Made by a program: the position numbers and the translations under genes. From Symsagittifera roscoffensis (lineage: Eukaryota; Xenacoelomorpha; Acoela; Convolutidae), in contig NC_087071.1 of assembly GCF_963678635.1 (NCBI RefSeq), forward strand, positions 37,966,438 to 38,030,437: 64,000 nt of DNA, in the 5' to 3' direction. Of this stretch, positions 33,401 to 42,259 are shown piece after piece. Below the pieces are notes generated by a model. The model was not told the DNA's origin. It ran no database searches and worked only from the letters and a program-made list of their open reading frames with translations. Every line of letters begins with the position of its first letter. The first letter of the stretch is position 1.

Positions 33401-35431
33401 CTTCTCAGGATATCTCAAGCGAGCGGTCTCCATAGACTTCTTTTCCCGTTTGCTCTCTGCCACTACCACTGAGGATATCGCCGAGCTTGGAGGTGTTGAT
33501 GACGTCACCTCCTCAGACTCCATTGGCATGGCACTCTGCAATCTGGTCTGGCTGCTCCTTGAACTGTCTCTAGTGTCAACTCTCGGTCCCAAGCGACCAG
33601 ACAAGGCCCTTGAGGCAAGGAATGGTGGGTTCGGAGGTGGTCCTAATGTGAATTGGGCTGTCTCTAGCAGATCCGCCTCTAGCGCGTTTATGTGTTCTTG
33701 GAAGACGTCGTTTAGCCACTCTGCTCCCCTTGGTCTATCAAAATGGATTCCATCATTGGAGGTGTCTTCAGGGAATCCCTCTTTCTCCATGCGCTCTGCC
33801 ACGTCCAACAGTCTGACAGGGAGCACACTCTTCCGGTGGATGTCTCTTATCACCTTGTTTAGGTTCCGCACCTTCTCGTTCATCTCCAAGGCGTGCTGAT
33901 CAAACATCATGTTGTAGGGGACAGTACATATCGTCAACAGGATGGGGTCCATCTGAATCCTCAGTTCCTCAAGAAGGCAGCTCACCTTATCGTGCAGCCT
34001 TGTTATTTTCCTCGCTTCACCCCTTGATACATCGTTGGTCCCGACCATCAGGGTCACCGTGTATACTTTGGTCATCCCCAGCATGTCAAGCGTTGCCAAC
34101 ATCTGTGGCGTGGCAGCTCCAGCGAAACTCAAGATTCCCGTCTGCCAGTGCGATCGGATCCGGGTCAACACCCGCACCAGGCTGTCCCCTACGATTAGGT
34201 GAACCGCACCTTCTGGTACCCGGGGTGGCGCCAAGTACTGCACCCAGGCCGCATCATGAAAGCAGTCTCTCCTAGCTTTCTGCTCCGCACTCCAGTCCAG
34301 CCGATTGTGCCTGTGGTACCTCCCCTCTGTATTCTTCTTATAACTCGAGATCACGACACTCCTAACCAGCTGTTCCCTCCACGTCGGGGGAAGCTCCGGT
34401 CTTGCCGAACTCTCACGACTCTTTTGTCGCAATCTCTCGCCCAGTTCTTTCAGACGCGATGAGCCGCCGCTCACCTGACTGTCACTCGAGGTCGAGATTG
34501 GGGTATATCCCGGCAGCTCCACATCCATCAGTGGGCGTATGGGTTGCGTCTCTAGGCTACGCAAGGAAGACGTTGCGTCATTCGGTATCCAGACTTCCAA
34601 CCCTTCACTCATGTGTTCTCGGGCCTCGCGGTCAAGGTTGAACCGTGCTCTTGCTCTGGGGGCTTCATCCACCTCCATACGTGACTCTGGCCTCGAGCTG
34701 GTGACCACTCGCTCCTTCGGCCTGGCTCCCTTCTGTGCATCAAGCTCGCGTTGTCGTTGTTCTATTCTGTCCAATTCCGACCTCAGTTGATCACGATTTG
34801 CGGCGTTCTCCCGCACCCTTAACTCCTGTTGATGTTCAGCTTTTTGTATCTCAAGCAACCTCAGAGCCTGGTCTCGCTCGTTGACCGCCTGGTCCCTTTC
34901 CAGCTGAACCTTCTCCCGATCCAGCTTTGCCTGATCCCGATCGAGGTTCGCCTTATTCCTTTCCTTCTGCGTCTTCTCGAGCTCTTTCTTTAGAACACCT
35001 AGATCCGGATATGCCTCGGTCGTCTGTTGCGTTCGTGACATCGATGGCACCCTACTCGAGCTCTGGCTTGTGGATCTTACTGTTGGCCTAGTCGGTAGTG
35101 GGAATTCCCCTGCGCCATATTCGGTATTGTTATTCAGGCCAGGATTCCTTGCCAAGTCAAAACCCCTTACTCCTCCATCCACATTCCAAGACAACCATCT
35201 GGTCTGTTCTTGGTTCGATATTCCCTCGGTGGTGTAGCCGATCATCAAGACAGCCTCCGTTGCAGACTCCCTGCACTCACCCTGGTCCTCCAACTGGAGG
35301 ATGGCATTCAGCATCACCGCCATTCTCTCGTCTATTTGGGTGTAGTCCGAGTCCCTCAGGCGTCTGTACAGCTCATCAAGAGTTGGCTTCTTCAGGGCCG
35401 CGGGCACGGATTTCCATAATCGGTCTGCCAT
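30479..35431 (-). CDS. Element A SGNH/GDSL-domain protein, 1650 aa
   Basis: ATG at 35429-35431. Residues ~140-240 form a highly charged coiled coil (LDRDQAKLDREKVQLERDQA). Residues ~410-580 are an SGNH hydrolase domain with all four blocks: VGDSL (Ser417), FAGAA (Gly438), VGTND (Asn466) and DGIHFD (Asp560/His563). Residues ~835-1010 look like a second, degenerate SGNH fold (VAGSDFEG, then LLFAGMNDHLH) lacking the GDS order. Residues ~1190-1250 have a hydrophobic patch (LGMPISLLLALYLVYPRYLF). The rest is unrecognised. SGNH esterase domains are known from ORF1 of some CR1-type LINEs and from an extra ORF of some bdelloid rotifer LTR elements, where a membrane or lipid role was suggested. Here the protein is much larger. 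Confidence 0.85.
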   Translation of the reverse strand: MADRLWKSVPAALKKPTLDELYRRLRDSDYTQIDERMAVMLNAILQLEDQGECRESATEAVLMIGYTTEGISNQEQTRWLSWNVDGGVRGFDLARNPGLNNNTEYGAGEFPLPTRPTVRSTSQSSSRVPSMSRTQQTTEAYPDLGVLKKELEKTQKERNKANLDRDQAKLDREKVQLERDQAVNERDQALRLLEIQKAEHQQELRVRENAANRDQLRSELDRIEQRQRELDAQKGARPKERVVTSSRPESRMEVDEAPRARARFNLDREAREHMSEGLEVWIPNDATSSLRSLETQPIRPLMDVELPGYTPISTSSDSQVSGGSSRLKELGERLRQKSRESSARPELPPTWREQLVRSVVISSYKKNTEGRYHRHNRLDWSAEQKARRDCFHDAAWVQYLAPPRVPEGAVHLIVGDSLVRVLTRIRSHWQTGILSFAGAATPQMLATLDMLGMTKVYTVTLMVGTNDVSRGEARKITRLHDKVSCLLEELRIQMDPILLTICTVPYNMMFDQHALEMNEKVRNLNKVIRDIHRKSVLPVRLLDVAERMEKEGFPEDTSNDGIHFDRPRGAEWLNDVFQEHINALEADLLETAQFTLGPPPNPPFLASRALSGRLGPRVDTRDSSRSSQTRLQSAMPMESEEVTSSTPPSSAISSVVVAESKREKKSMETARLRYPEKVKELDLESLECRRELAETLGIERVSHEDLNRHHCVDWLKAHEAHFSRAKLMETTDLTGIPTKAIMGPINYRPLKLLGSPGLIAEPPKHRTSIARIRLATPAQLKVVDKLLNPGGTGLPDAAYEGSKLAEDPRYGKPCGSTQLAKTLAVYDRADPAAARVVIVAGSDFEGTSPKLFWPETLIYSLPGAELNQMLTLVVAIKSEMPCEPELLLFAGMNDHLHAMGLLEQLKGDEIPTSRKIWEAIQALFAAMNEVQENVVSRFGSKTKVVFTTSPGYANMPPALQFVYAVLILIAEGNEWRILMAAPNRELEPSNLRLRKSELAAAWADISHALRGFYGLADILIVLDEVLLLEISNFARQLKFSPVIGDDHPAISKLTASLWFRSMDVKITNSTSRSRGPSNERRNVAETEKQLESMKYRLTQENGWWPFLTPRLENATNKTREEAPPLVKQVWSFLEKQLELAETRDMTVARFVSAANEVTIGGFWREHAKGELKTRRDYEILKFLSPCWEKEFLAGIFGTTATIFGAFVQEILGMPISLLLALYLVYPRYLFNMGPAYMFSRGVETLRVDGYLALVLLTHGELVSFHRLMEYGEPLSMGRVHTSIETSSYKCAAGLKTLLVQYLMMQNRHMTGEDENPTSREEWKKTNRGMPLLTDLCLAMRSDPMGIIRGLEEVVTCIYGPAVTYAFPDPLVTTYRHSVTHLSLISILDGTALNWCQQEVLRGRMSNTVLFGKVKDAELIVYNFRGQMQCRMGGKREGPIEMYPKFWNLNPLTADGREILRIPAWKECFALVKRELETIIEKEILPATMPEFPIVRRMTLGMNSPLVVPSIMARMTTEETQKDFTDGWDPLFIGYTAAVYFHTSEMKVNSWTTQAKKSRGSQPPGYEVRKVLRTLEKEGLDNMLPIWDDGRMIVMEGHVALVDDMKFATRKYKAPYGLEQVEIRQEGTELDAAGQLHVALTEYKKLDPTTP

Positions 35432-35467
35432 TCTTCGTGACTTCAGGATGTATACAGGTATGTGTTA

Positions 35468-35541
35468 ACCAGCTCAAGAATTACCTTACCAGCTCAAGAA
35501 TTACCTTACCGACTCAAGTATTACCCAACTCAAGAATTCTC
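35468..35541. repeat. ~20 bp tandem repeats upstream of the SGNH ORF
   Basis: Four CTCAAG-centred units (AGCTCAAGAATTACCTTACC twice, then two shorter variants). On the sense (minus) strand the repeat carries GGTAAGGTAATT, a donor-like sequence, more than once. Confidence 0.7.
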
Positions 35542-35662
35542 TCGAAATGTTCCCTTGCAAATACTTGCCGTAAGTGCCAATTATCGCGAGTTCAATCAAG
35601 GTTTCTCTCTCTGTTTCTCGCTTGAGTATAGTTGGATTTTCAACTTTGTTTTTCAAACTTGA

Positions 35663-35680
35663 TCTGAAAACAGAAAGCAT
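35663..35680 (-). promoter_or_regulatory. Candidate splice acceptor ahead of the SGNH ORF
   Basis: The minus strand reads GCTTTCTGTTTTCAG followed by ATCAAG, about 230 bp upstream of the 1650 aa ORF. Retroviruses express a third gene by splicing to such a site. The donor in the leader was not identified. Confidence 0.4.
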
Positions 35681-35950
35681 ATTGAAACTTGACATGTCAT
35701 GTTCCTAACCTAGAGACCCCCCTTTTACCAGTATGGTTAAAATCTTATCATTTTCGTATCACTTAAAACAATTCAATTGGAATTCCCTTAAAAGCATGCA
35801 GATTCATTTTATGTTTTAGCACCGTTAACTCGTTTTAAAATTTAATTGTCATGCCAATCATATCTTAAGATCCCTTTACCTGCGCCGCACCCCAGTACCT
35901 AACTCAAGACTCCTCCCTCACACCCGACTCGATACCCCCATGTACCCGAC

Positions 35951-38900
35951 TCAGGCGATGCTCAAGTAGTACTTCTTATGAAGATACACCATTATCTCAG
36001 TTTCTGCAAAGACCACATGTAGGATAGCGTACAATTCCCTCGGGCATAGTTTGCCCCTGTTCGGGTCATACACCGGCATTGAGACTTCTGTTATCCCTCT
36101 TTCAATCATGAAGTCTCGTAATCTTGTTAGTACCAATATCACGTGTTCGGGATCGATTGTGTTCCTGTCATTGACCCTCGTTACTAGGAAGCACAGATAT
36201 TTGCCCGGGACTTGTGCCACTGACGGTGGAAGCGCTGCCATCCCTCCCAGTCCTGGTCTCTGTCTGAACAGAAACTCTACATTCTGGTACTCTCTTTTGA
36301 AGTCAGCTTCCATTCTTGATTTGAAACTCATGTCCGCCGTGATGCAGATCGCGCTGGCCCTGTTTGACAGGATGAAGTCGCTATCTGTTATCATGATGTT
36401 CTCCGAGTATTCATTGGGTATTTCGAATTTCGTTTTGAAATTCCGACCTATAGTAGGCTCTGGCTCTTCTTCCTCCAGTTCCAATTCGCTCGTTTCTCTC
36501 ACTTCCTTGAGCTTCTTTATCATCAAATTTTCGGTGTGGGTAAGTCCTACCCCCACTCCCCGGACAAAAATATTTATCGACGTCCCCGTCGATGTTGTCG
36601 GGTCTGAATTGTCCTGAGGAATGTCCAGTGGCCTGTCTGTTGCCGTCCATCCGAAAAGAGGGTCCTCTGTCTTCATGTAATTTGCTGCTGATACATCGAC
36701 TTGCTGAATGCTTTGTCCTTCGCGGCTCTCGTCTTTGACATCACGCATCCACTCTAGAATCCTCAAGTTCGTGTTCTCCCTCCTCTCTATCTCACTCTGT
36801 TCGAGATCCGTTTCTACTTCTGGCGTCGAGTAATCATCCTGCGGATAATGACCACCATCGTCAATGACCTGCCATTCCTCTCCGGCTTCCAGTTCGCCTG
36901 CCTTCAGTAATTCCTCGCCCAAATTGTCTGGCTGTATCTTATCGATCAAGAAGTCATCCCCGTACCTGTTGTACCTCATGCCGGTGCGTTTACGATTGCC
37001 AGTCCTGGTTTCCGGTGGTGTTTGTCGATCCGGCTCCATCCACTTCGGCACCTCGTCTTGCTCCGGGTCGTTCCAGTCTTCTTCTACAAATGATCCTGCA
37101 TCAGACCCCACTCCTATCTTTTCATTGTCGTCCAAACTCAAGTTCTCATTACCATCATTTTTCTCTCGAGTACCTTTCTCATTCACTTCACACGCTGGCT
37201 CTACCACCAGGTACTCAAGACCCTCCATGTCCTTCGGTATGCACCAATCCTCTGGGGACGGGACGTGAGGCTTCAGATTCTCATAATGTGCCGCTCGCCC
37301 AGTACTCAAGCGATAGAACCGTCCTTGTTGATGAACCTCCGTTATCATGAATGGTCCCCTCCACTTCTTGAGTAGTTTCTTTGTTCCCTTGGGCGGTATT
37401 ACATTTTGGAAGACCCACACGTATTGGCCCACTTCATATGGCTTTGCTCTTAATATTTTTTCGTCGTATTTCCTGCGTTGCCTCATTTGCGCTTGCGCCG
37501 TGTTCCTCCTGCATAGCTCGTTCAACTCCTGTTGTCTTTTGATCGCTTCTTTCACGTATGCCTGAGGCGACGTCCTTTTCCCCTCGTATTCCGGGTAAAA
37601 GAATGTCAGAGGCATTGCTCTCTCCCTGCCCGTCAACATCATGAAAGGACTGATGCCCGTAGTTGAGTGCTGTGTACTGTTGTAGGCTCCTACTACCTGT
37701 GGCAGGTATTTGTCCCAGTCCGTCATGTATCTTGAGCAGTACACCCTTAACATGTTGACCAGTGTCCTGTTTTGTCTCTCTACCAAACCATTGGTCTGCG
37801 GGTGATAGGTCATCGAGTGTGCTTGAGCAATGTGCGATCTCTTCATCAATTCTTTTGTCAAGTCCCCCACAAAAGCTTTGCCGTTGTCCGACTGGAAAGT
37901 CATTGGACAACCATACCGCGATATCCAATGCGTTATCAGATGATCACATGTCTCTTCGGCCGAGGCTGTCTGGCACGGAACCGCTTCCGCCAACTTTGTG
38001 AAGTGATCTATTATAACCAGTATCTGGTTGTATCCCGACTCTGTCATGCAGATTTTTCGATGGTCTATCTGCACCACTTCATTGAACTCCGAGCTCTCAA
38101 CGGACTTGAGGGGAAACTTCATCTTCCTTGGGTCTTTTACCTGGAGACATGCCAGGCAGGCATTCACCCATCTCTCGCAAGCTTTTCTCATTCCTGGCCA
38201 ATCAAATCTGTGAAGTATCCTTTGTTGTACTTTGTCTATCCCCTGGTGACCCATCTGGTCGTGTGATCTGAAAAGCACCTCTGTCTGGTACAATTGTGGT
38301 AGTATGATGAGGTTGTGTTTGTGTAATATCTTTTCCTCATCTCTCCTCTTGCACGCTACCACTCCATCAGCTGTGTGATAAAGTAAGTCTTTCTTTTCTT
38401 TGTAGAACTGGCTCAAGATCTTGTAGCTGTCTTCCTCAAGTTCCCCCTTCTCCTTGACCCCCGACTGGATCCATTTGGAGAGGTTACTTGTCATTTTGTC
38501 ATTCTTCTGGGCTCTTATTAGGTCTGACAGCCTATATCTTGCCTTGACATGCTCCTTTAGCGCCATGATCTGTCCATTCATCTCACCAGGGTTGTGGATG
38601 TCATCACTCAGTTTCACGCATATCATCCTTTTCACGATTTTCATATCATCTTCTGGCACCAGATTCGTTTTGATGTTTGAGTTGCATGATAGTTCCCTGA
38701 ATGGTTTCCTTGCGACCGCAATTTTCTCAAGTTCCTCACCACCTCGCATCTCCTGTATGTCCATGTTGTATGTTCCTGAAGATGGATCCGTCTGTAACTC
38801 CCTGTCGTGGTGCCTTGTCTTCTCTTCCGCCAGTATCATGTACAGACTGTCCTGGTTTTCGCTGCTCTCATCCGAGTCTTCATCCCATCCTTCACGCTCC

Positions 38901-39157
38901 CCGGACAATTTTCCTTCTCCGGTTCCTTCTTCCGTGAACCTGGAACACTCCCCGGACTCTTGACCTAGTCCCAGGTGTTCAGTATCTTCCTTGAACGTCA
39001 CTTTCTTTTTCCTAACCTTGGTCTGCTCCAGAATGTCTTCGGGGATTTTGTCAACTAGTGACCGCACGACATCTTTGCTGTCAGTGACGCTTCCTCTTGA
39101 TGAGTCAGTATCGTTCACTGTCTCTTTTCTCCGAAGTATAGTGAACTCCGGTTTCTC
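35951..39157 (-). CDS. Element A integrase with C-terminal macro domain, 1055+ aa
   Basis: After a 200-residue charged N-terminal part comes the zinc-binding HHCC (His286, His291, Cys321, Cys324), then a DD35E core: QIDH (Asp352), FQSDNG (Asp411), GLVERQN (Glu447). After the core comes a GPY/F-like region (KKWRGPFMITEVHQQGRFYR). Residues ~630-900 are acidic linker. Residues ~907-1055 resemble the TARG1/OARD1 type macro domain: AICITADM, KREYQNVEFLFRQ, GKYLCFLVT, ERGITEVSMP, VVFAETEIMVYL. The loop that holds the catalytic Asp in TARG1 and the Lys in its YLITK motif do not match, so ADP-ribosyl hydrolase activity is doubtful. The first codon of the 1055-codon frame (39116-39118) is GTG and the frame is open back to the TAA ending the RT ORF, so this is probably the C-terminal part of one pol polyprotein. 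Confidence 0.88.
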   Translation of the reverse strand, partial: EKPEFTILRRKETVNDTDSSRGSVTDSKDVVRSLVDKIPEDILEQTKVRKKKVTFKEDTEHLGLGQESGECSRFTEEGTGEGKLSGEREGWDEDSDESSENQDSLYMILAEEKTRHHDRELQTDPSSGTYNMDIQEMRGGEELEKIAVARKPFRELSCNSNIKTNLVPEDDMKIVKRMICVKLSDDIHNPGEMNGQIMALKEHVKARYRLSDLIRAQKNDKMTSNLSKWIQSGVKEKGELEEDSYKILSQFYKEKKDLLYHTADGVVACKRRDEEKILHKHNLIILPQLYQTEVLFRSHDQMGHQGIDKVQQRILHRFDWPGMRKACERWVNACLACLQVKDPRKMKFPLKSVESSEFNEVVQIDHRKICMTESGYNQILVIIDHFTKLAEAVPCQTASAEETCDHLITHWISRYGCPMTFQSDNGKAFVGDLTKELMKRSHIAQAHSMTYHPQTNGLVERQNRTLVNMLRVYCSRYMTDWDKYLPQVVGAYNSTQHSTTGISPFMMLTGRERAMPLTFFYPEYEGKRTSPQAYVKEAIKRQQELNELCRRNTAQAQMRQRRKYDEKILRAKPYEVGQYVWVFQNVIPPKGTKKLLKKWRGPFMITEVHQQGRFYRLSTGRAAHYENLKPHVPSPEDWCIPKDMEGLEYLVVEPACEVNEKGTREKNDGNENLSLDDNEKIGVGSDAGSFVEEDWNDPEQDEVPKWMEPDRQTPPETRTGNRKRTGMRYNRYGDDFLIDKIQPDNLGEELLKAGELEAGEEWQVIDDGGHYPQDDYSTPEVETDLEQSEIERRENTNLRILEWMRDVKDESREGQSIQQVDVSAANYMKTEDPLFGWTATDRPLDIPQDNSDPTTSTGTSINIFVRGVGVGLTHTENLMIKKLKEVRETSELELEEEEPEPTIGRNFKTKFEIPNEYSENIMITDSDFILSNRASAICITADMSFKSRMEADFKREYQNVEFLFRQRPGLGGMAALPPSVAQVPGKYLCFLVTRVNDRNTIDPEHVILVLTRLRDFMIERGITEVSMPVYDPNRGKLCPRELYAILHVVFAETEIMVYLHKKYYLSIA

Positions 39158-42100
39158 TTAACCCTTCTCCTGGATCACTGGCTTATCATCTGATAGTTTC
39201 TCGAGCAACCTCATTAAGTCATCATCTATCTGTGCAGTTCCTGCTTCCACCTGGCTAAGATCATAGCCTTTTGCCTTGAGCGTCTCCTTCACGATCTTCG
39301 ACTTGAGTATAATATCAATCGGAATCCTCTTGCTCTTCCTCAAGATGGTCTTCTCTGGAGGCTCTTTAGGCAATTCAGGATGATCTTCTATCGGTTTGCC
39401 TGACTTGTCCAGCCATCTCGTAAGTGGAAGACTGTCGTACGTTTCCTTGTTCATGAATGAGAAGCCATCTTTGATTTCAGGTCTGTCTGCTTCTCTTTGC
39501 TCTTGTATCTCATAGAACTCCGTCTTCTTACTCAAGCTGTCGGCATTCTGATGTTTATCTCGCGTTCTATGCTCAATTATCATGTTGTATCCGTCCAGGC
39601 GAACTATCCACCTCCCAATGTAACTTTGGTCCATTGAGTACGTTTTCAGCCAGCTCAGTGCTCTGTTGTCGACTCGCAACTTGAATGGCTCACTGCCCAG
39701 GTACGCCCTGTATTTCTCGACAAAGGTAACCACCGCGAACATCTCAGCTTTCGGTGCTCCGTACTTCATTTCCGTGTCACTCAGGACTTTGCTCCCGTAC
39801 GCTATTGGTCTCAAGACTGTCTTCCCATTCCATTCTTGTTCTTGGTGGAGAATCCCAGAAATCGCGACTACCGACGCATCCGTGTCTAGCACGTACATCC
39901 CTTTCTCAGTCGGCATACCCAGTACTGGTGCCTCACATAGCTCTTTCTTTATCCTCTGGAATGACTCTTCTGCTGCGTTGTTCCACGTGAACTTCTTGCC
40001 CTTGTGTCTCATTAATTGTTGCATCGGGTATACCTTGTCTGCATAGCCTTTGATGAACTCTCTATAATAGTTAGCGAAACCCAGGAAGCTCATCAACTGG
40101 TGCTCTGTCTTCGGTGATTTCCAGGTCAGGACTGCTTCCACGGCGTCCGTATCAGGTCTGATGCCGTGCTTGTCTACCATCCAGCCCAAGTATTTTATTG
40201 AGTCCTTGAGTATCTCGCACTTTGATGGTTTACACTTTAGCCCCGACCTCTTCATGCATGCAAACACTTCGTCTAGTCTCTCAATGTGGTCTTCCAGTGT
40301 TGGCGTCGCTATTACCACGTCATCCACGTAGCACATTACCAGATTGCCATACTTCTTCGTTACGCCTATCAGCGCGTGTGCCATCAACCGCTGAAACGTG
40401 GCTGTGGCATTGCAAAGTCCAAACGGCATCCGTTTCCATTGAAACAGACCCAACTCGCAGGCAAACCCTGTCTTGTCCCTGTCCTGCTTCCTTAGTGGTA
40501 CTTGCCAAAAGGCCGAGCCTAAATCAAGAGTCGTAAAAAATTTTGCATCACCTAACTTCGAGAGGCTCTCATCAATCCTAGGTATGGGATAGGCATCCTT
40601 CACCGTGACGGAGTTCAGGTATCGAAAGTCACAACAAAACCTCAACTGGTCGCCTTTCTTTTTGGCCATCACTACTCCACACGCCCACGGTGACTTGGAT
40701 GGTTCTATCATGTCATACTCTAGTAACGTCTCGATCTCTTTTCTACACGCGTCCGATTTGTGTGGGGTCATGCGCCTCGCCCCCTCCCTGTGTGGTACCG
40801 CGTTTTCCTCAAGTTCTATTTCATGCTCAACGAAATTACAACACCCGATATCCGCCTTATGCCTCGAAAAAACGTCCTTGATGGCTTCGAGCTGTTCATC
40901 TTTCAGTTTGCCCCTCAAATGTTCAATCTCCGGCAGGACCGGTTTTTCATTTTGCATTTCATCTAGTGTGGGTCGCTCTGGAAAGTTCGAACAGCTCGAA
41001 AGACCATCATCCGTTTCTGACTTAAGTGATTTAATAAGACCTGAAGAATCTTTTATTTTCTGCAATCGTCTCAAGATACAAATTTTGTCCCTGTGATTGG
41101 GGCAATCAACAACTTCATTTTGTTTTGAATTCTCAATTGTTTCATATCGAGTTTTAACCGGTAAAGCATATCCCAGTTTCCTCCCTCTTTGTATCGTGAT
41201 CGGTATATCAAGGGTATTCAACAAGACACTGACGCAGAGGCCGCTCTTCGTTATCGAAAATGATCTTCCTAAAACAGCAGCACTTTGACTATTAGGATTC
41301 GGAACTATGCACACTTGCTTGTTGTCACTTAGTTCATTGTATTTTTTCATCCTCAAACTTACGATTGCCGCTTCATTAGCTTTTAGCCTCACCCTCCTAC
41401 TCAAGAATACCGGTGCTTTGTTTTCATTTGCCATTATTAAATTTACCGGTTTGATTGCGTACCTCCTATCCGGGTTCCGTATCCTGAACATTGCGTTATT
41501 TAAATCAATCGTTACGTCGAAATTCCTGATGAAGTCTCTGCCCAAAATGAATTGGTCAGATTCATCTAGGTTTTCTACCACGATAAAGCTCATCCACAGG
41601 TTACGTTCCCCCAAATTGAGGGCTATTATCGGCGTCCTGCCCAGCACCCGTAGGGCCCCTTTGTTTGCAGCTGACAGCCGTATTCTCGAGTCTATCAAGT
41701 CACCTTTGTCAAAGCCCATCTTCTCCCAAGTTTCGATTGGTATAACGCTCAAGACTGCTCCCGTGTCAAGCAACCCACGCAACTGAGTCTTTTTGCCACT
41801 TATATCCAGCACGTGCCCTGTCACATCCGCCTCCGTCCCGATGTGCATTGCATCTTCCTCAAGCATGGCGCAGTGTCCAATCGATCTCACTTTCAATTCT
41901 TCTTTCCCTATGTAGATTTGTCCAATTAGGTCTTCGTCACATGTTATCATCGTCTTGGTATAGATGTTAATCCCATCTATATTTAGCATCACCTCGTGTG
42001 GACCGTAAGCTTCAGTATATCTGCTATCAACACGTACCGACTTGCTGCCCCCTCTCATGAGTAGTGCTCTCAGTGCTCTAGAAGTCGTTTGTGGGCTTAT

Positions 42101-42259
42101 ACCACTCAAATAGTCTGCATACACGTCAATGTGCATTATCGTCTGGTCGCTCGGCTCGCTCAAGTTTCTGGTTACCTCGTGGCCGCCCACTGTGATTATC
42201 GACATTATCCTTGCCCCGATTTTCGATATGCCAAAAGGTTTACCTGTCACCATTTTCAC
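39158..42259 (-). CDS. Element A protease-reverse transcriptase-RNase H, ~1031 aa
   Basis: The first ATG is at 42251-42253. A GTG two codons earlier opens the frame. It overlaps the gag stop in a different (+1) frame, so expression needs frameshifting or re-initiation. Aspartic protease: LLDTGAVLSVIP (Asp165) with flap FILGRDF. RT: RFCCDFRYLN, TTLDLGSAFWQ, MPFGLCNATATFQ and the catalytic YVDD (644-647). RNase H: VLDTDASV (Asp793), GAPKAEMFAVV (Glu839), NADSLSK. This is the Ty3/Gypsy order. It ends at TAA (39158-39160), after which the same frame continues into integrase. Confidence 0.93.
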   Translation of the reverse strand: MKMVTGKPFGISKIGARIMSIITVGGHEVTRNLSEPSDQTIMHIDVYADYLSGISPQTTSRALRALLMRGGSKSVRVDSRYTEAYGPHEVMLNIDGINIYTKTMITCDEDLIGQIYIGKEELKVRSIGHCAMLEEDAMHIGTEADVTGHVLDISGKKTQLRGLLDTGAVLSVIPIETWEKMGFDKGDLIDSRIRLSAANKGALRVLGRTPIIALNLGERNLWMSFIVVENLDESDQFILGRDFIRNFDVTIDLNNAMFRIRNPDRRYAIKPVNLIMANENKAPVFLSRRVRLKANEAAIVSLRMKKYNELSDNKQVCIVPNPNSQSAAVLGRSFSITKSGLCVSVLLNTLDIPITIQRGRKLGYALPVKTRYETIENSKQNEVVDCPNHRDKICILRRLQKIKDSSGLIKSLKSETDDGLSSCSNFPERPTLDEMQNEKPVLPEIEHLRGKLKDEQLEAIKDVFSRHKADIGCCNFVEHEIELEENAVPHREGARRMTPHKSDACRKEIETLLEYDMIEPSKSPWACGVVMAKKKGDQLRFCCDFRYLNSVTVKDAYPIPRIDESLSKLGDAKFFTTLDLGSAFWQVPLRKQDRDKTGFACELGLFQWKRMPFGLCNATATFQRLMAHALIGVTKKYGNLVMCYVDDVVIATPTLEDHIERLDEVFACMKRSGLKCKPSKCEILKDSIKYLGWMVDKHGIRPDTDAVEAVLTWKSPKTEHQLMSFLGFANYYREFIKGYADKVYPMQQLMRHKGKKFTWNNAAEESFQRIKKELCEAPVLGMPTEKGMYVLDTDASVVAISGILHQEQEWNGKTVLRPIAYGSKVLSDTEMKYGAPKAEMFAVVTFVEKYRAYLGSEPFKLRVDNRALSWLKTYSMDQSYIGRWIVRLDGYNMIIEHRTRDKHQNADSLSKKTEFYEIQEQREADRPEIKDGFSFMNKETYDSLPLTRWLDKSGKPIEDHPELPKEPPEKTILRKSKRIPIDIILKSKIVKETLKAKGYDLSQVEAGTAQIDDDLMRLLEKLSDDKPVIQEKG

